64,000 nucleotides of DNA. It comes from Streptomyces sioyaensis. Its GTDB lineage: Bacteria > Actinomycetota > Actinomycetes > Streptomycetales > Streptomycetaceae. The stretch covers positions 1-64,000 of the forward strand of contig NZ_SDIF01000022.1 of assembly GCF_004122735.1 (NCBI RefSeq), in the 5' to 3' direction. The notes below the pieces were generated by a model. That model was not told where the DNA came from and did no database searches. It saw only the letters and a list, made by a program, of their open reading frames with translations. The position numbers were made by a program, and so were the translations under genes. Shown in pieces: positions 9,819 through 18,060 of this stretch. How positions within the stretch are numbered: the stretch's first letter is position 1; the number at the start of each line of letters is the position of its first letter.

Positions 9819-11033
9819 TCAGAGGTACTTCTTCAGCTCACGGCGGGCCAGCGACCGCTGGTGCACCTCGTCCGGACCGTCCGCCAATCGGAGCGTGCGG
9901 GCCCCGGCCCACAGCTCCGCCAGCGGGAAGTCCTGGCTGACCCCGGCGGCGCCGTGCAGCTGCACCGCCTTGTCGAGAATGTCCACGACGGCGCGCGGGG
10001 TGGCGATCTTGATGGACTGGATCTCGGTGTGTGCGCCCTTGTTGCCGACGGTGTCCATCAGCCAGGCCGTCTTCAGCACCAGCAGCCGCAGCTGCTCCAC
10101 GGCCACCCGGGCGTCCGCGATCCACTCCTGGACCACGCCCTGCCGGGCCAGCGGCCGGCCGAAGGCCGTCCGGCCCACCGCCCGGCGGCACATCAGCTCG
10201 ATGGCGCGCTCGGCCATCCCGATCAGCCGCATGCAGTGGTGGATCCGGCCGGGGCCGAGCCGGGCCTGGGCGATGGCGAAGCCGCCGCCCTCTTCGCCGA
10301 TCAGGTTGCCGGCCGGCACCCGTACGTCGTGGAAGACCACCTCGGCATGGCCGCCGTGGTAGTGGTCCTCGTAGCCGTAGACCTGCATGGCGCGCTTCAC
10401 CTCCAGGCCGGGGGTGTCGCGCGGGACCAGGATCATCGACTGCTGACGGCGGATGTCCGCGCCGTCCGGGTCGGTCTTGCCCATCACGATGAAGATCTGG
10501 CACAGCGGGTTCATCGCCCCGGAGATGTACCACTTACGGCCGTTGATGACGTAGTTGTCGCCATCCCTGACAATCTGCGTCTCGATGTTGGTGGCGTCCG
10601 ACGAGGCCACCTCCGGCTCGGTCATCGCGAACGCCGACCGGATCTCGCCGGCCAGCAGCGGCTGGAGCCACTGCTTGCGCTGCGCCTCGTTGCCGAACTG
10701 CGCCAGCACCTCCATGTTGCCGGTGTCCGGCGCCGCGCAGTTCAGCGCGGTGGGCGCCAACTGCGGGCTGCGGCCGGTGATTTCGGCCAGCGGTGCGTAC
10801 TGGAGGTTGGTCAGCCCGGCACCGTGCTCGGCGTCCGGCAAGAACAGATTCCACAGTCCCTGCGCACGGGCCTCGGCCTTCAGCTCCTCGACGATCGCCG
10901 GGGTGTCCCACGGCGAGGCGAGCGCGGCCCGCTGCTCATGGGCGGTCTGCTCGGCCGGGTGGACATGCTCGTCCATGAACGTCAGGAGCCGCTCGCGCAG
11001 CTCTTCGGTACGGGCGTCGAATGCGAAGTCCAT
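9819..11033 (-). CDS. acyl-CoA dehydrogenase family protein (ACAD10/11-like)
   Basis: 404 residues. The FAD-dependent acyl-CoA dehydrogenase fold is seen in order: N-terminal helical part, the mid beta segment with FAMTEPEVASSDATNIET and GRKWYISGA, and a C-terminal helical part with LHGAAGVSQDFPLAELWAG. The phosphotransferase gene starts the operon, and this gene begins 7 bases after its stop. The same pair is fused in animal ACAD10/11 and adjacent in bacterial 4-hydroxy acid pathways (LvaC with LvaA). It may therefore remove phosphate from a 4-phosphoacyl-CoA rather than oxidise an acyl chain (inference). Confidence 0.85.
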   Translation of the reverse strand: MDFAFDARTEELRERLLTFMDEHVHPAEQTAHEQRAALASPWDTPAIVEELKAEARAQGLWNLFLPDAEHGAGLTNLQYAPLAEITGRSPQLAPTALNCAAPDTGNMEVLAQFGNEAQRKQWLQPLLAGEIRSAFAMTEPEVASSDATNIETQIVRDGDNYVINGRKWYISGAMNPLCQIFIVMGKTDPDGADIRRQQSMILVPRDTPGLEVKRAMQVYGYEDHYHGGHAEVVFHDVRVPAGNLIGEEGGGFAIAQARLGPGRIHHCMRLIGMAERAIELMCRRAVGRTAFGRPLARQGVVQEWIADARVAVEQLRLLVLKTAWLMDTVGNKGAHTEIQSIKIATPRAVVDILDKAVQLHGAAGVSQDFPLAELWAGARTLRLADGPDEVHQRSLARRELKKYL

Positions 11034-11040
11034 GGATGCC

Positions 11041-12093
11041 TCAGCCTTCCTTGAGGGTGGTGAGTCCGTGGTCGATGAAGACGGGGACGAGTTCGCCGAT
11101 CCGGTCGAACCCCGCGCCGACGGTCTGGCCGAGCGTGAAGCGGTAGTGGATGCCTTCGAGGATCACCGCGAGCTTGAACCAGGCGAACGCCGTGTACCAG
11201 GCGAGGGCCGAGGTGTCCCGCCCCGAGCGCGCGGCGTAGCGCTCGATCAGCTCCGCCGGGGTCGGGTGGCCCGGCGCGCCGCTGGTCGTGCTGACCGGGG
11301 ACTCCGGCAGGCCCAGGTCCGAGCTGTACATCACCAGCAGGCCGAGGTCGGTCAGCGGATCGCCGAGGGTGGACATCTCCCAGTCCAGCACGGCCTTGAG
11401 GGTGTCATCGGCCCCGACCAGGACGTTGTCGAGGCGGTAGTCGCCGTGTACGACGGTGGGCGCGGGGGAGGCGGGCAGCGCCCGGCCCAGCGCCTCGTGC
11501 AGCTCGTCGATCCCCGGCAGCTCGCGGTTCCTGGAGGCGCTCAACTGCTTTCCCCAGCGCCTCAGTTGGCGCTCCAGGAAGCCCTCCGGGCGGCCGAAGT
11601 CGCCGAGCCCGACCGCCTCCGGGTCCACGGCGTGCAGTTCCACGAGCGTGTCGACCAGGGAGAGGACCACGGCGCGGGTGCGCTCGGGCCCGAGCGGGGC
11701 GAGCTGTGCGGCCGTGCGGTACGGCACCCCCTCCACCAGCTCCATCACGTAGAAGGGCGCCCCGATCACCGACTCGTCCTCGCACAGCAGCAGCGCCTCG
11801 GGCACCGGCACGGGTGTGCCGTGCAGCGCGCTGATGACCCGGTGCTCGCGCCGCATGTCGTGCGCGGTCGCCAGGACATGGCCCAGCGGCGGCCGGCGCA
11901 CGACCCAGGAGCCGGTGCCGTCGGTGATCCGGTAGGTGAGGTTGGACCGCCCGCCCTCGATCAGCCGCGCCCGCAGCGGCCCGCCGGTCAGCCCCGGCCG
12001 CTCCCGGTCCAGATGCGCGCGCAATCGTTCCAGGTCGAGGCCGGGAGGCTGCTCCCGGCCCGGGGCCTGCGGGGGAGGGGTGCCGTTGCTCAT
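11041..12093 (-). CDS. phosphotransferase of the aminoglycoside phosphotransferase (APH) superfamily
   Basis: 350 residues, protein-kinase-like fold. The catalytic loop VVHGDYRLDNVLV contains HxDxxxxN, and the metal-binding DWE follows in LKAVLDWEMSTLGDPLTDLG. The N-lobe begins LIEGGRSNLTYRI. Such enzymes next to acyl-CoA dehydrogenases phosphorylate the hydroxyl of 4-hydroxyacyl-CoAs in levulinate-type catabolism (LvaA) and in animal ACAD10/11. A drug-resistance role is unlikely here. The ATG at 12093 has GGAGGA nine bases upstream. A palindromic operator lies about 50 bases upstream. Confidence 0.85.
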   Translation of the reverse strand: MSNGTPPPQAPGREQPPGLDLERLRAHLDRERPGLTGGPLRARLIEGGRSNLTYRITDGTGSWVVRRPPLGHVLATAHDMRREHRVISALHGTPVPVPEALLLCEDESVIGAPFYVMELVEGVPYRTAAQLAPLGPERTRAVVLSLVDTLVELHAVDPEAVGLGDFGRPEGFLERQLRRWGKQLSASRNRELPGIDELHEALGRALPASPAPTVVHGDYRLDNVLVGADDTLKAVLDWEMSTLGDPLTDLGLLVMYSSDLGLPESPVSTTSGAPGHPTPAELIERYAARSGRDTSALAWYTAFAWFKLAVILEGIHYRFTLGQTVGAGFDRIGELVPVFIDHGLTTLKEG

Positions 12094-12141
12094 CGTGCTC
12101 CTCCATGCGGAGTGGACGGTCCATCGGTCGCTGGGCACGAT

Positions 12142-12161
12142 CATGCCGACTAGTCGGTATG
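12142..12161. promoter_or_regulatory. TetR-type operator, 20-bp palindrome
   Basis: CATGCCGACTAGTCGGTATG is palindromic except for one base pair, with a perfect 12-bp core CCGACTAGTCGG at 12146-12157. It lies upstream of the phosphotransferase-dehydrogenase operon. A degenerate copy is at 6506-6519 before the facing SDR operon. Probable binding site of the TetR protein at 9151-9756. Confidence 0.7.
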
Positions 12162-12261
12162 GCGTCCAGTGGCCCGGCGTGGGGCGTCCGTCACGCAGCG
12201 GATTTCCCGCCCTCGCCCACGGCCCCGGCCTCCCGGGGCGCCCGCGGCGGGTGGGCGGAGC

Positions 12262-13290
12262 TCAGGCGTGACAGGCCATCGGCACCCCGCCGTTCAGCGC
12301 CGTCATGTCGCCGAACGCGGCGATCGGATCGAGCGGCGATCCCGGCGCCGCGCCCGCCAGCTCCGCATAGGCCCGGTGCAGGTTGGCCACCAGCCGCTCG
12401 CTCTCGGCCAGCTCGGCGAACGGCCCGAGATCCGCCTCGCGGGCCATCTCCAGCGGCGTACGGCCGGCCGCCCGGCCCTCCTGCGCCAGCCGGCCGACGA
12501 ACCGCAGATAGCGCTCGATGCCGTCGTACACCTCGGGGCCGGTCACCGGCCCGTGCCCGGGGACGACGGTGACCGCGTCCAGGGAGCGCAGCAGCTCCAG
12601 CGCGCGCAGCGAGCCGGTCAGCGAACCCATCAGGACGAACGGGGTACCGCCGTGGAAGACCAGGTCGCCGGCGAAGACGATGCGCTGCCGGGGCAGCCAG
12701 ACGAGGGTGTCGCCCGTGGTGTGGGCCACGCCGGGATGGATCAGCCGCACCTCGATACCGCCGGTGTGCACGGTCAGTTCGTCGGTGTAGGTGACCTCCG
12801 GGGCCGTCAGCCGGATGTCGCCGTACGCCACCTGCGGCCACACCGCATGGAGTTGGTGCCCGGCGGCCAGCAGCTCACGGCGGCAGGAGGCGTGCCCGAC
12901 GACCGTCGCCTCCGGTGCGAAGACGGCGTTGCCGTAGGTGTGGTCGCCGTGGTGATGGGTGTTGACCAGCGTGCGGGGCGCCGGCGCGCCGCTCCCGTCG
13001 ATCCGCCGGCGCAGCAGACGGGCCCGGCGCTCGGTGGCGGCGGTGTCCACGACCAGGGTGTCGTCCCCGTCGGTGACGAAGCCCGCGTTGTTCAGGCACC
13101 AGCCGCCGTCCGGCTGGATGAACGCATGGACCCCGGCGGCCAGTTCGGTGAGATAGGGCTCGGGCACGGCGGACCCGGCGGCGGGCGGTGCCGCCGGGTC
13201 CGGCCCGGCGGCGTCCGGCCCGGTGCTCCGTGCCGTGGCCGGGTCCGCGGAGTGCCGCGGCGGTGTGGTCCGTGCCGTCTCGTCGCCCAT
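12262..13290 (-). CDS. MBL-fold metallo-hydrolase
   Basis: 342 residues. The metallo-beta-lactamase signature HHHGDH supplies metal ligands H112, H114, D116 and H117. Further ligands are likely in GVAHTTGDTLVW (His), FAGDLVF (Asp) and VVPGHGPV (His). The first 40 residues are Pro/Ala-rich and low in complexity. ATG 13290 is chosen because GAGGGAG precedes it; the frame upstream lacks a site. The substrate cannot be predicted; family members cleave thioesters, lactones or phosphodiesters. Monocistronic or first in a loose - strand group. Confidence 0.85.
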   Translation of the reverse strand: MGDETARTTPPRHSADPATARSTGPDAAGPDPAAPPAAGSAVPEPYLTELAAGVHAFIQPDGGWCLNNAGFVTDGDDTLVVDTAATERRARLLRRRIDGSGAPAPRTLVNTHHHGDHTYGNAVFAPEATVVGHASCRRELLAAGHQLHAVWPQVAYGDIRLTAPEVTYTDELTVHTGGIEVRLIHPGVAHTTGDTLVWLPRQRIVFAGDLVFHGGTPFVLMGSLTGSLRALELLRSLDAVTVVPGHGPVTGPEVYDGIERYLRFVGRLAQEGRAAGRTPLEMAREADLGPFAELAESERLVANLHRAYAELAGAAPGSPLDPIAAFGDMTALNGGVPMACHA

Positions 13291-13422
13291 GCGGGTGTCT
13301 CCCTCGTCCGATGACCCGTCAGCCCCGTGGCCCGGGCCGGGGGCCGGGCACACCCCGGTGCCGCGGGGGTCGCGTCACGCTACCGCCGCCGGGCGCCGCG
13401 GCGGCACCGCGCCCCGTCGTCC

Positions 13423-13782
13423 TCACCCATGCCGCACCAGGATCACCCCGCCGCACAGCGCCGGCGCGAGGGTGCAGCCGACCAGCAGCAGGGCGGTCCG
13501 CGGCGGCAGGGCCGGCGGGCGGCCGGTGGTCATCGCCTGCATCCGGCGGTGCGCAAGCGCCACGAAGGCGAGCCAGAACAGCCCCATCAGCACCACCAGA
13601 ACCACCTCCACCGCCCCCGGCGCCCGGCTGCCCAGCAGCTGGCGGCCGGCCAGCACGGCCATCGCGGTCGCCGACAGCGTCGTACGCCGCCACGCAAGCC
13701 TGGTCCGCTCCGGCTGCAGCCCCGGGTCCCGGTCGGGAGCCGGCCGCGGCGCCCCCGCGTCCGGCCGCGTTCCGCCCGCCAC
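13423..13782 (-). CDS. DUF202 small membrane protein
   Basis: 119 residues. The DUF202 motif LQPERTRLAWRRTTLSATAM is followed by three hydrophobic helices (about 37-49, 57-76, 94-115), with no catalytic residues. It starts (GTG) 3 bases after the stop of the neighbouring DUF202 gene, so the two are coupled and may form a heteromeric membrane unit. Function unknown for the family in bacteria. Confidence 0.8.
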   Translation of the reverse strand: MAGGTRPDAGAPRPAPDRDPGLQPERTRLAWRRTTLSATAMAVLAGRQLLGSRAPGAVEVVLVVLMGLFWLAFVALAHRRMQAMTTGRPPALPPRTALLLVGCTLAPALCGGVILVRHG

Positions 13783-13785
13783 CGG

Positions 13786-14193
13786 TCAGCCGGTCCGGCC
13801 GAGCAGCACCAGTACGACCACCGCCACCGCCAGCACGCCGACGGCCAGCGCCAGCGCCGTGGGGAAGCGGGTGACCGGCAGGTCCTCGCCGCGCCGCATC
13901 GCCCGCTCGCAGCGCACCCAGTGATTGACCGCCCGCAGCGCACACAGCGCCCCGCCGGCCAGCAGCACCACGGTGAACGTCACCCGCAGCCCCGGGTGCA
14001 GCCGGGGCAGGAACTGGTCCACCGCGAACCCGCCGCCGATCAGCGCCAGCCCGGTGCGCAGCCAGGCGAGGAAGGTGCGCTCATTGGCGAGCGAGAAGCG
14101 GTAGTCGGGGGTGGTGCCCTCCGCGCGGATCCGCCCGGGCGCGAACCACAGCCGTACGGCCGCGCCGGCCGAACGCAGCCCGTCAGTGATCAT
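13786..14193 (-). CDS. DUF202/YidH-family membrane protein
   Basis: 135 residues. The N-terminal amphipathic stretch is followed by RFSLANERTFLAWLRTGLAL, the YidH/DUF202 signature. Helices follow at about 43-60, 70-88 and 110-131. Upstream partner of the DUF202 gene at 13423 in a two-gene operon. Function unknown. Confidence 0.82.
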   Translation of the reverse strand: MITDGLRSAGAAVRLWFAPGRIRAEGTTPDYRFSLANERTFLAWLRTGLALIGGGFAVDQFLPRLHPGLRVTFTVVLLAGGALCALRAVNHWVRCERAMRRGEDLPVTRFPTALALAVGVLAVAVVVLVLLGRTG

Positions 14194-14236
14194 GGCCGAA
14201 ACCCTAGCGGCCGCCCCGTCCCGTTCCCCGGTCGCA

Positions 14237-14770
14237 TCAGAGGTCCCCCGCCTCCCGCCGGGCGAGCAGCTCCCGGTAGGCGGCCAGCCCGTCCGGCGTC
14301 CACGGCCGGACGTCGAGCTGCCGGCTGAGCTCCTCCTCGGTCAGGAAGGCGTACCAGTCGATCTCCGACTCCTGCGGGGCGACCGGCAGCGTGCAGCGCA
14401 CCTGGTAGACCGCCGACCACCAGGTGTGCTCGGCCGTCTCGTAGAGGAACTTGAACAGCGGCTCGGGCCGGTCCAGGCCCTGGACGCCCAGCTCCTCCTC
14501 CGCCTCGCGCAGCGCCGCCTCGTCATAGCTCTCGCCGGCGCCGACCACCCCGCCCACGAACATGTCGTAGTGCGCGGGGAACACCAGCTTCTGCGGTGTG
14601 CGGCGGTGCACGAAGATCCGGTCCTCGGCGTCCCGGACCAGGATGAAGGAGCAGCGGGTGCGCATTCTGCGGGCGTAGGCCGCGCCGCGTGGGGCCTGCC
14701 CCACGACCTGATCGTTCTCGTCCACGACATCGAGGATCTCGTCCGCGTTGAGCGGTTGCTGATCGGTCAT
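14237..14770 (-). CDS. NUDIX hydrolase
   Basis: 177 residues. The NUDIX box reads GVVGAGESYDEAALREAEEELG, matching Gx5Ex7REUxEExGU. The N-terminal part (EILDVVDENDQVVGQAPRGA) and RIFVHRRTPQKLVFPAHYDM resemble the YfcD/IPP-isomerase-like subgroup of NUDIX enzymes that cleave nucleoside diphosphates linked to other moieties. ATG 14770 is preferred over the in-frame TTG at 14782. Substrate unknown. Confidence 0.87.
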   Translation of the reverse strand: MTDQQPLNADEILDVVDENDQVVGQAPRGAAYARRMRTRCSFILVRDAEDRIFVHRRTPQKLVFPAHYDMFVGGVVGAGESYDEAALREAEEELGVQGLDRPEPLFKFLYETAEHTWWSAVYQVRCTLPVAPQESEIDWYAFLTEEELSRQLDVRPWTPDGLAAYRELLARREAGDL

Positions 14771-14794
14771 GAGGCCATGCAATCACCAGGAGCG

Positions 14795-14823
14795 GGGACC
14801 GCACCCCGCGGGGCGCCGGTCCC
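14795..14823. terminator. hairpin between EamA transporter and NUDIX genes
   Basis: GGGACCG (14795-14801) pairs with CGGTCCC (14817-14823), and an internal CCCCGCGGGG extends the stem. It lies about 190 bases after the stop of the - strand transporter gene and just before the NUDIX start, so it could be a terminator or leader structure. Confidence 0.4.
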
Positions 14824-15008
14824 GCCGGGCCGGGCCCGGGCCCCGGGGCACGGCACGAGGAGGGCCCGGACGGCGGAGTGCGCGCGGGGCCGGACGGGTC
14901 ACGGGGCGTTCACGGGACGTCCCGGGCGAGGGGGGACGGGGGAGCGTGCTCCGGACGAAGCGCCGGGCCGCCCGGCCTCGGCGCGGCCGCAGCCGAACCC
15001 CCCCGGCC

Positions 15009-15902
15009 TCAGCGCGGCTCCAGCTCCCGGACGTCCTCCCGTCGGCCGGCTCCCGGCGGCATCGCCGGATGGCTGCCGATCAGCACGATCCCCGCGACGA
15101 CGGCCACGATCCCGGCCACCTCCCAGGCCAGCGCCCCGGCCGTCACCTGGAGCCGGTCGCCGAGAAATCCCACCCCGCAGGCGATCCCGGCGAGCGGCTG
15201 GGCGGCGGTCAGCGCGGGCAGCGAGAGCCGCAGCGGCGCCGACTCGAAGGCGCTCTGCACCAGCACCAGCGCCAGCACCCCGAGCACGACGATGGCGTAC
15301 GGCTGCCAGCTGGTCAGCAGGGCGCCCCAGCCGCCGCGCCCGAAGTGCTCCCCGCTGATCCGGGTCAGCGCGTCCTGGAGCCCGTAGAGGAGCCCGGCGG
15401 CGACGCCCAGCAGGGCGGCCTCCAGGCTCACATGCACCCGTTCCCGCTTGGCGACCGCCGCCAGCACCAGGGCGGTGCCCAGCACCATGCCCATGATCAG
15501 CCACTGCCAGGTCTGGTCGGCGCTGGTGCGCCCGCCCTGCGGACGGCCGGCCACGATGAAGGCCGTCACCCCGCCGGCCAGCAGCCACAGCCCCGCCCAG
15601 CCGGTGCGGCCGAGCCGCTGCCGGGTCAGCCGCCGGGACAGCGCCATCGCGAACAGCAGATTGGTCGCCAGCAGCGGCTCCACGAGAGTGATGTCGCCCA
15701 TCCCCAGCGCGACCGCGCCGAGCGCCATCCCGGCCACCATCAGCCCGATACCGGCCACCCACAGCGGCATCCGCACCAGATCGAGCAGCAGACGGACCGA
15801 GAGGAAGTCCTTCATCGGGGCGTGCTGCGCCGCGGCCTGCTGAAACACGAAGCCGAGTCCCAGACAGCAGGCCGCTCCAAGGGCGAGCAGTATCACCGTC
15901 AC
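15009..15902 (-). CDS. DMT-superfamily (EamA-like) transporter
   Basis: 297 residues with about nine to ten hydrophobic helices. The N-terminus VTVILLALGAACCLGLGFVF is the first helix. Two repeated halves, each with Gly/Ala-rich helices, match the EamA/DMT10 arrangement, and the end GIVAVVAGIVLIGS is typical. GTG 15902 is chosen because GAGGTG lies four bases upstream and the frame before it has no membrane sequence. Probable small-molecule exporter; substrate unknown. Confidence 0.82.
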   Translation of the reverse strand: MTVILLALGAACCLGLGFVFQQAAAQHAPMKDFLSVRLLLDLVRMPLWVAGIGLMVAGMALGAVALGMGDITLVEPLLATNLLFAMALSRRLTRQRLGRTGWAGLWLLAGGVTAFIVAGRPQGGRTSADQTWQWLIMGMVLGTALVLAAVAKRERVHVSLEAALLGVAAGLLYGLQDALTRISGEHFGRGGWGALLTSWQPYAIVVLGVLALVLVQSAFESAPLRLSLPALTAAQPLAGIACGVGFLGDRLQVTAGALAWEVAGIVAVVAGIVLIGSHPAMPPGAGRREDVRELEPR

Positions 15903-16111
15903 GTCGCACCTCGTATCGCGCGGGGTGGGGGATTGCGCCTGAGGATAGTCATCCGGCGTCGGGCGTGGGGTGGCCCTCGTCACCCACCATTCTCCCGCGC
16001 GCCCTGCCATACCGCGCAGTAACCCTGTGGTTGACGCGGCAGTCGGGTGCGCTGAGGATCGTTCCACCACGGCGGCCGGGGCGCCGGGCGTGCCCCGTTG
16101 AGGAGAAGCAG

Positions 16112-17767
16112 ATGGCGTACGACGCTGATGTGATCGTGATCGGAGCGGGGCTCGCGGGCCTGGCGGCCACCGCGGAACTGGTGGACGCCGGACGCAAGGT
16201 GATCCTGCTCGACCAGGAGCCCGAGCAGTCCCTGGGCGGGCAGGCCCACTGGTCCTTCGGCGGCCTCTTCCTGGTGAATTCCCCCGAACAGCGCCGGCTG
16301 CGGATCCGCGACACCCAGGAACTGGCCTGGCAGGACTGGCTGGGCACCGCCGGGTTCGACCGGCCCGAGGACCACTGGCCGCGCAAATGGGCCGAGGCCT
16401 ATGTCGACTTCGCGGCCGGTGAGAAGCGCTCCTGGCTGCACCGGCAGGGCGTACGGCTCTTTCCCGTCGTCGGCTGGGCCGAGCGCGGCGGCTACGGCGC
16501 GACGGGGCACGGCAACTCCGTCCCCCGCTTCCACATCACCTGGGGGACCGGGCCGGGGCTGCTCGCCCCGTTCCTGCGGCGGGTGCGGGCCGGGGCCGCC
16601 CGCGGCCTGGTCGAGTCGCGCTTCCGCCACCGGGTGACCGGACTGTCGCGCAGCGCCGGGGGCGTGGACACCGTCAGCGGCGAGGTCCTGGAGCCCTCGG
16701 ACGTCGTGCGCGGTCGGCCCAGCAGCCGTGAGGTGGTCGGCGCCTTCGAGCTCAGGGCCCAGGCCGTGATCGTCACCTCGGGCGGCATCGGCGGCAACCA
16801 CGGGCTGGTGCGCGCCAACTGGCCCGAGCGGCTCGGCAAGCCCCCGCGGCGGATGCTCTCCGGGGTGCCGGCGCATGTGGACGGCAGGATGCTGGGCATC
16901 GCCGAGGCGGCCGGCGGCCGGCTCATCAACCGTGACCGGATGTGGCACTACACCGAGGGCATCGAGAACTGGAACTCCATCTGGCCGCTGCACGGCATCC
17001 GGATCCTGTCCGGCCCGTCCCCGCTGTGGCTGGACGCCCGCGGCCGGCGGCTGCCGGTGCCGCTGTTCCCCGGCTTCGACACCCTCGGCACCCTTGAGCA
17101 CATCATGTCGACCGGCCACGACCACACCTGGTTCGTGCTCACCCAGAAGATCATCGAGAAGGAGTTCACCCTCTCCGGCTCCGAGCAGAACCCCGATCTG
17201 ACCGGAAAGAGCATCCGCGAGGTGCTGGGCCGGGCCCGGTCCGGCGCGCCCGGCCCGGTGCGGGCGTTCATGGAACGCGGTGCGGACTTCGTCGTCGAGC
17301 GGTCGCTGACCGATCTGGTCCGGCGGATGAACGAACTGACCGTGGAGCCGCTGCTCACGGAGGAGGCGGTGCGCGGCGAGATCGTGGCGCGGGACCGCGA
17401 GCTCGCCCACCCCTTCACCAAGGACCTCCAGGTGACCGCGGTGCGCGGGACCCGTAAATACCTCGGCGACCGGCTGATCCGCACCGCCGCGCCGCACCGG
17501 CTGCTCGACCCCAAGGCCGGCCCGCTGATCGCGGTACGGCTGCACATCCTCACCCGTAAGACGCTCGGCGGGCTGGAGACCGACCTCTCGTCGCGGGTGC
17601 TGACCGACGACGGCACGCCGCTGCCGGGTGTGTACGCGGCGGGTGAGGCGGCCGGTTTCGGCGGCGGCGGGATGCACGGATACCGCTCGCTGGAGGGCAC
17701 CTTCCTCGGCGGCTGTCTCTTCTCCGGGCGGACGGCGGGGCGGGCGGCGGCCCGGGCGGTGTCCTGA
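16112..17767 (+). CDS. FAD-binding dehydrogenase (fumarate reductase/ketosteroid dehydrogenase-like flavoprotein)
   Basis: 551 residues. The dinucleotide motif VIGAGLAGLAATAELVDAG is at 9-27, followed by acidic LLDQE. The C-terminal FAD-contact motif is GVYAAGEAAGFGGGGMHGYR. This is the FAD_binding_2 family of fumarate reductases and 3-ketosteroid 1-dehydrogenases. There is no signal peptide and no heme partner, so it is probably a cytoplasmic alpha,beta-dehydrogenase or reductase. The ATG is preceded by GAGGAGAAG. It is divergent from the EamA transporter with about 210 bases between. Substrate not predictable. Confidence 0.85.
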   Translation: MAYDADVIVIGAGLAGLAATAELVDAGRKVILLDQEPEQSLGGQAHWSFGGLFLVNSPEQRRLRIRDTQELAWQDWLGTAGFDRPEDHWPRKWAEAYVDFAAGEKRSWLHRQGVRLFPVVGWAERGGYGATGHGNSVPRFHITWGTGPGLLAPFLRRVRAGAARGLVESRFRHRVTGLSRSAGGVDTVSGEVLEPSDVVRGRPSSREVVGAFELRAQAVIVTSGGIGGNHGLVRANWPERLGKPPRRMLSGVPAHVDGRMLGIAEAAGGRLINRDRMWHYTEGIENWNSIWPLHGIRILSGPSPLWLDARGRRLPVPLFPGFDTLGTLEHIMSTGHDHTWFVLTQKIIEKEFTLSGSEQNPDLTGKSIREVLGRARSGAPGPVRAFMERGADFVVERSLTDLVRRMNELTVEPLLTEEAVRGEIVARDRELAHPFTKDLQVTAVRGTRKYLGDRLIRTAAPHRLLDPKAGPLIAVRLHILTRKTLGGLETDLSSRVLTDDGTPLPGVYAAGEAAGFGGGGMHGYRSLEGTFLGGCLFSGRTAGRAAARAVS

Positions 17768-17937
17768 GCGGGCGGGGCGGTGTGCCGAGCGGGCCGGGCA
17801 GGGCCGGGGGAGGGGCGCCCGGCACCGGGTCCGGGTGGCCCGCCCGCCCAATACCGTGATACGCAAGCGGGGTTGGCGGATCCAGCCATTCCCCTTCCCG
17901 TCTTGACGCGGAGCTCTGCGTACCGCTTTGCTGTCCG

Positions 17938-17964
17938 TGATGACTGGTGCGGACCACGTCATCA
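17938..17964. repeat. imperfect inverted repeat before the TTA-containing gene
   Basis: TGATGAC (17938-17944) and GTCATCA (17958-17964) enclose TGGT/ACCA pairs with one bulged base. This is the only structure seen in the 293-base gap 17768-18060. It could be an operator or a leader hairpin for the gene at 18061. Confidence 0.35.
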
Positions 17965-18060
17965 CCCTCTGTAGAGGCGCGCGCAGATCCGGCCCCACCC
18001 GCCGAGGACGGCTCGGTACGGCGAACGGCCGGTGCGGCGCGTCATGGAGCCCGCTGACCC

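Noticed and set aside
11041..12093. Aminoglycoside resistance gene
   Set aside because: The APH fold is present but the partner acyl-CoA dehydrogenase and operon context point to hydroxyacyl-CoA phosphorylation.
15980..17998. 672-codon open frame on the - strand
   Set aside because: Antisense to the FAD dehydrogenase, which carries full FAD motifs.
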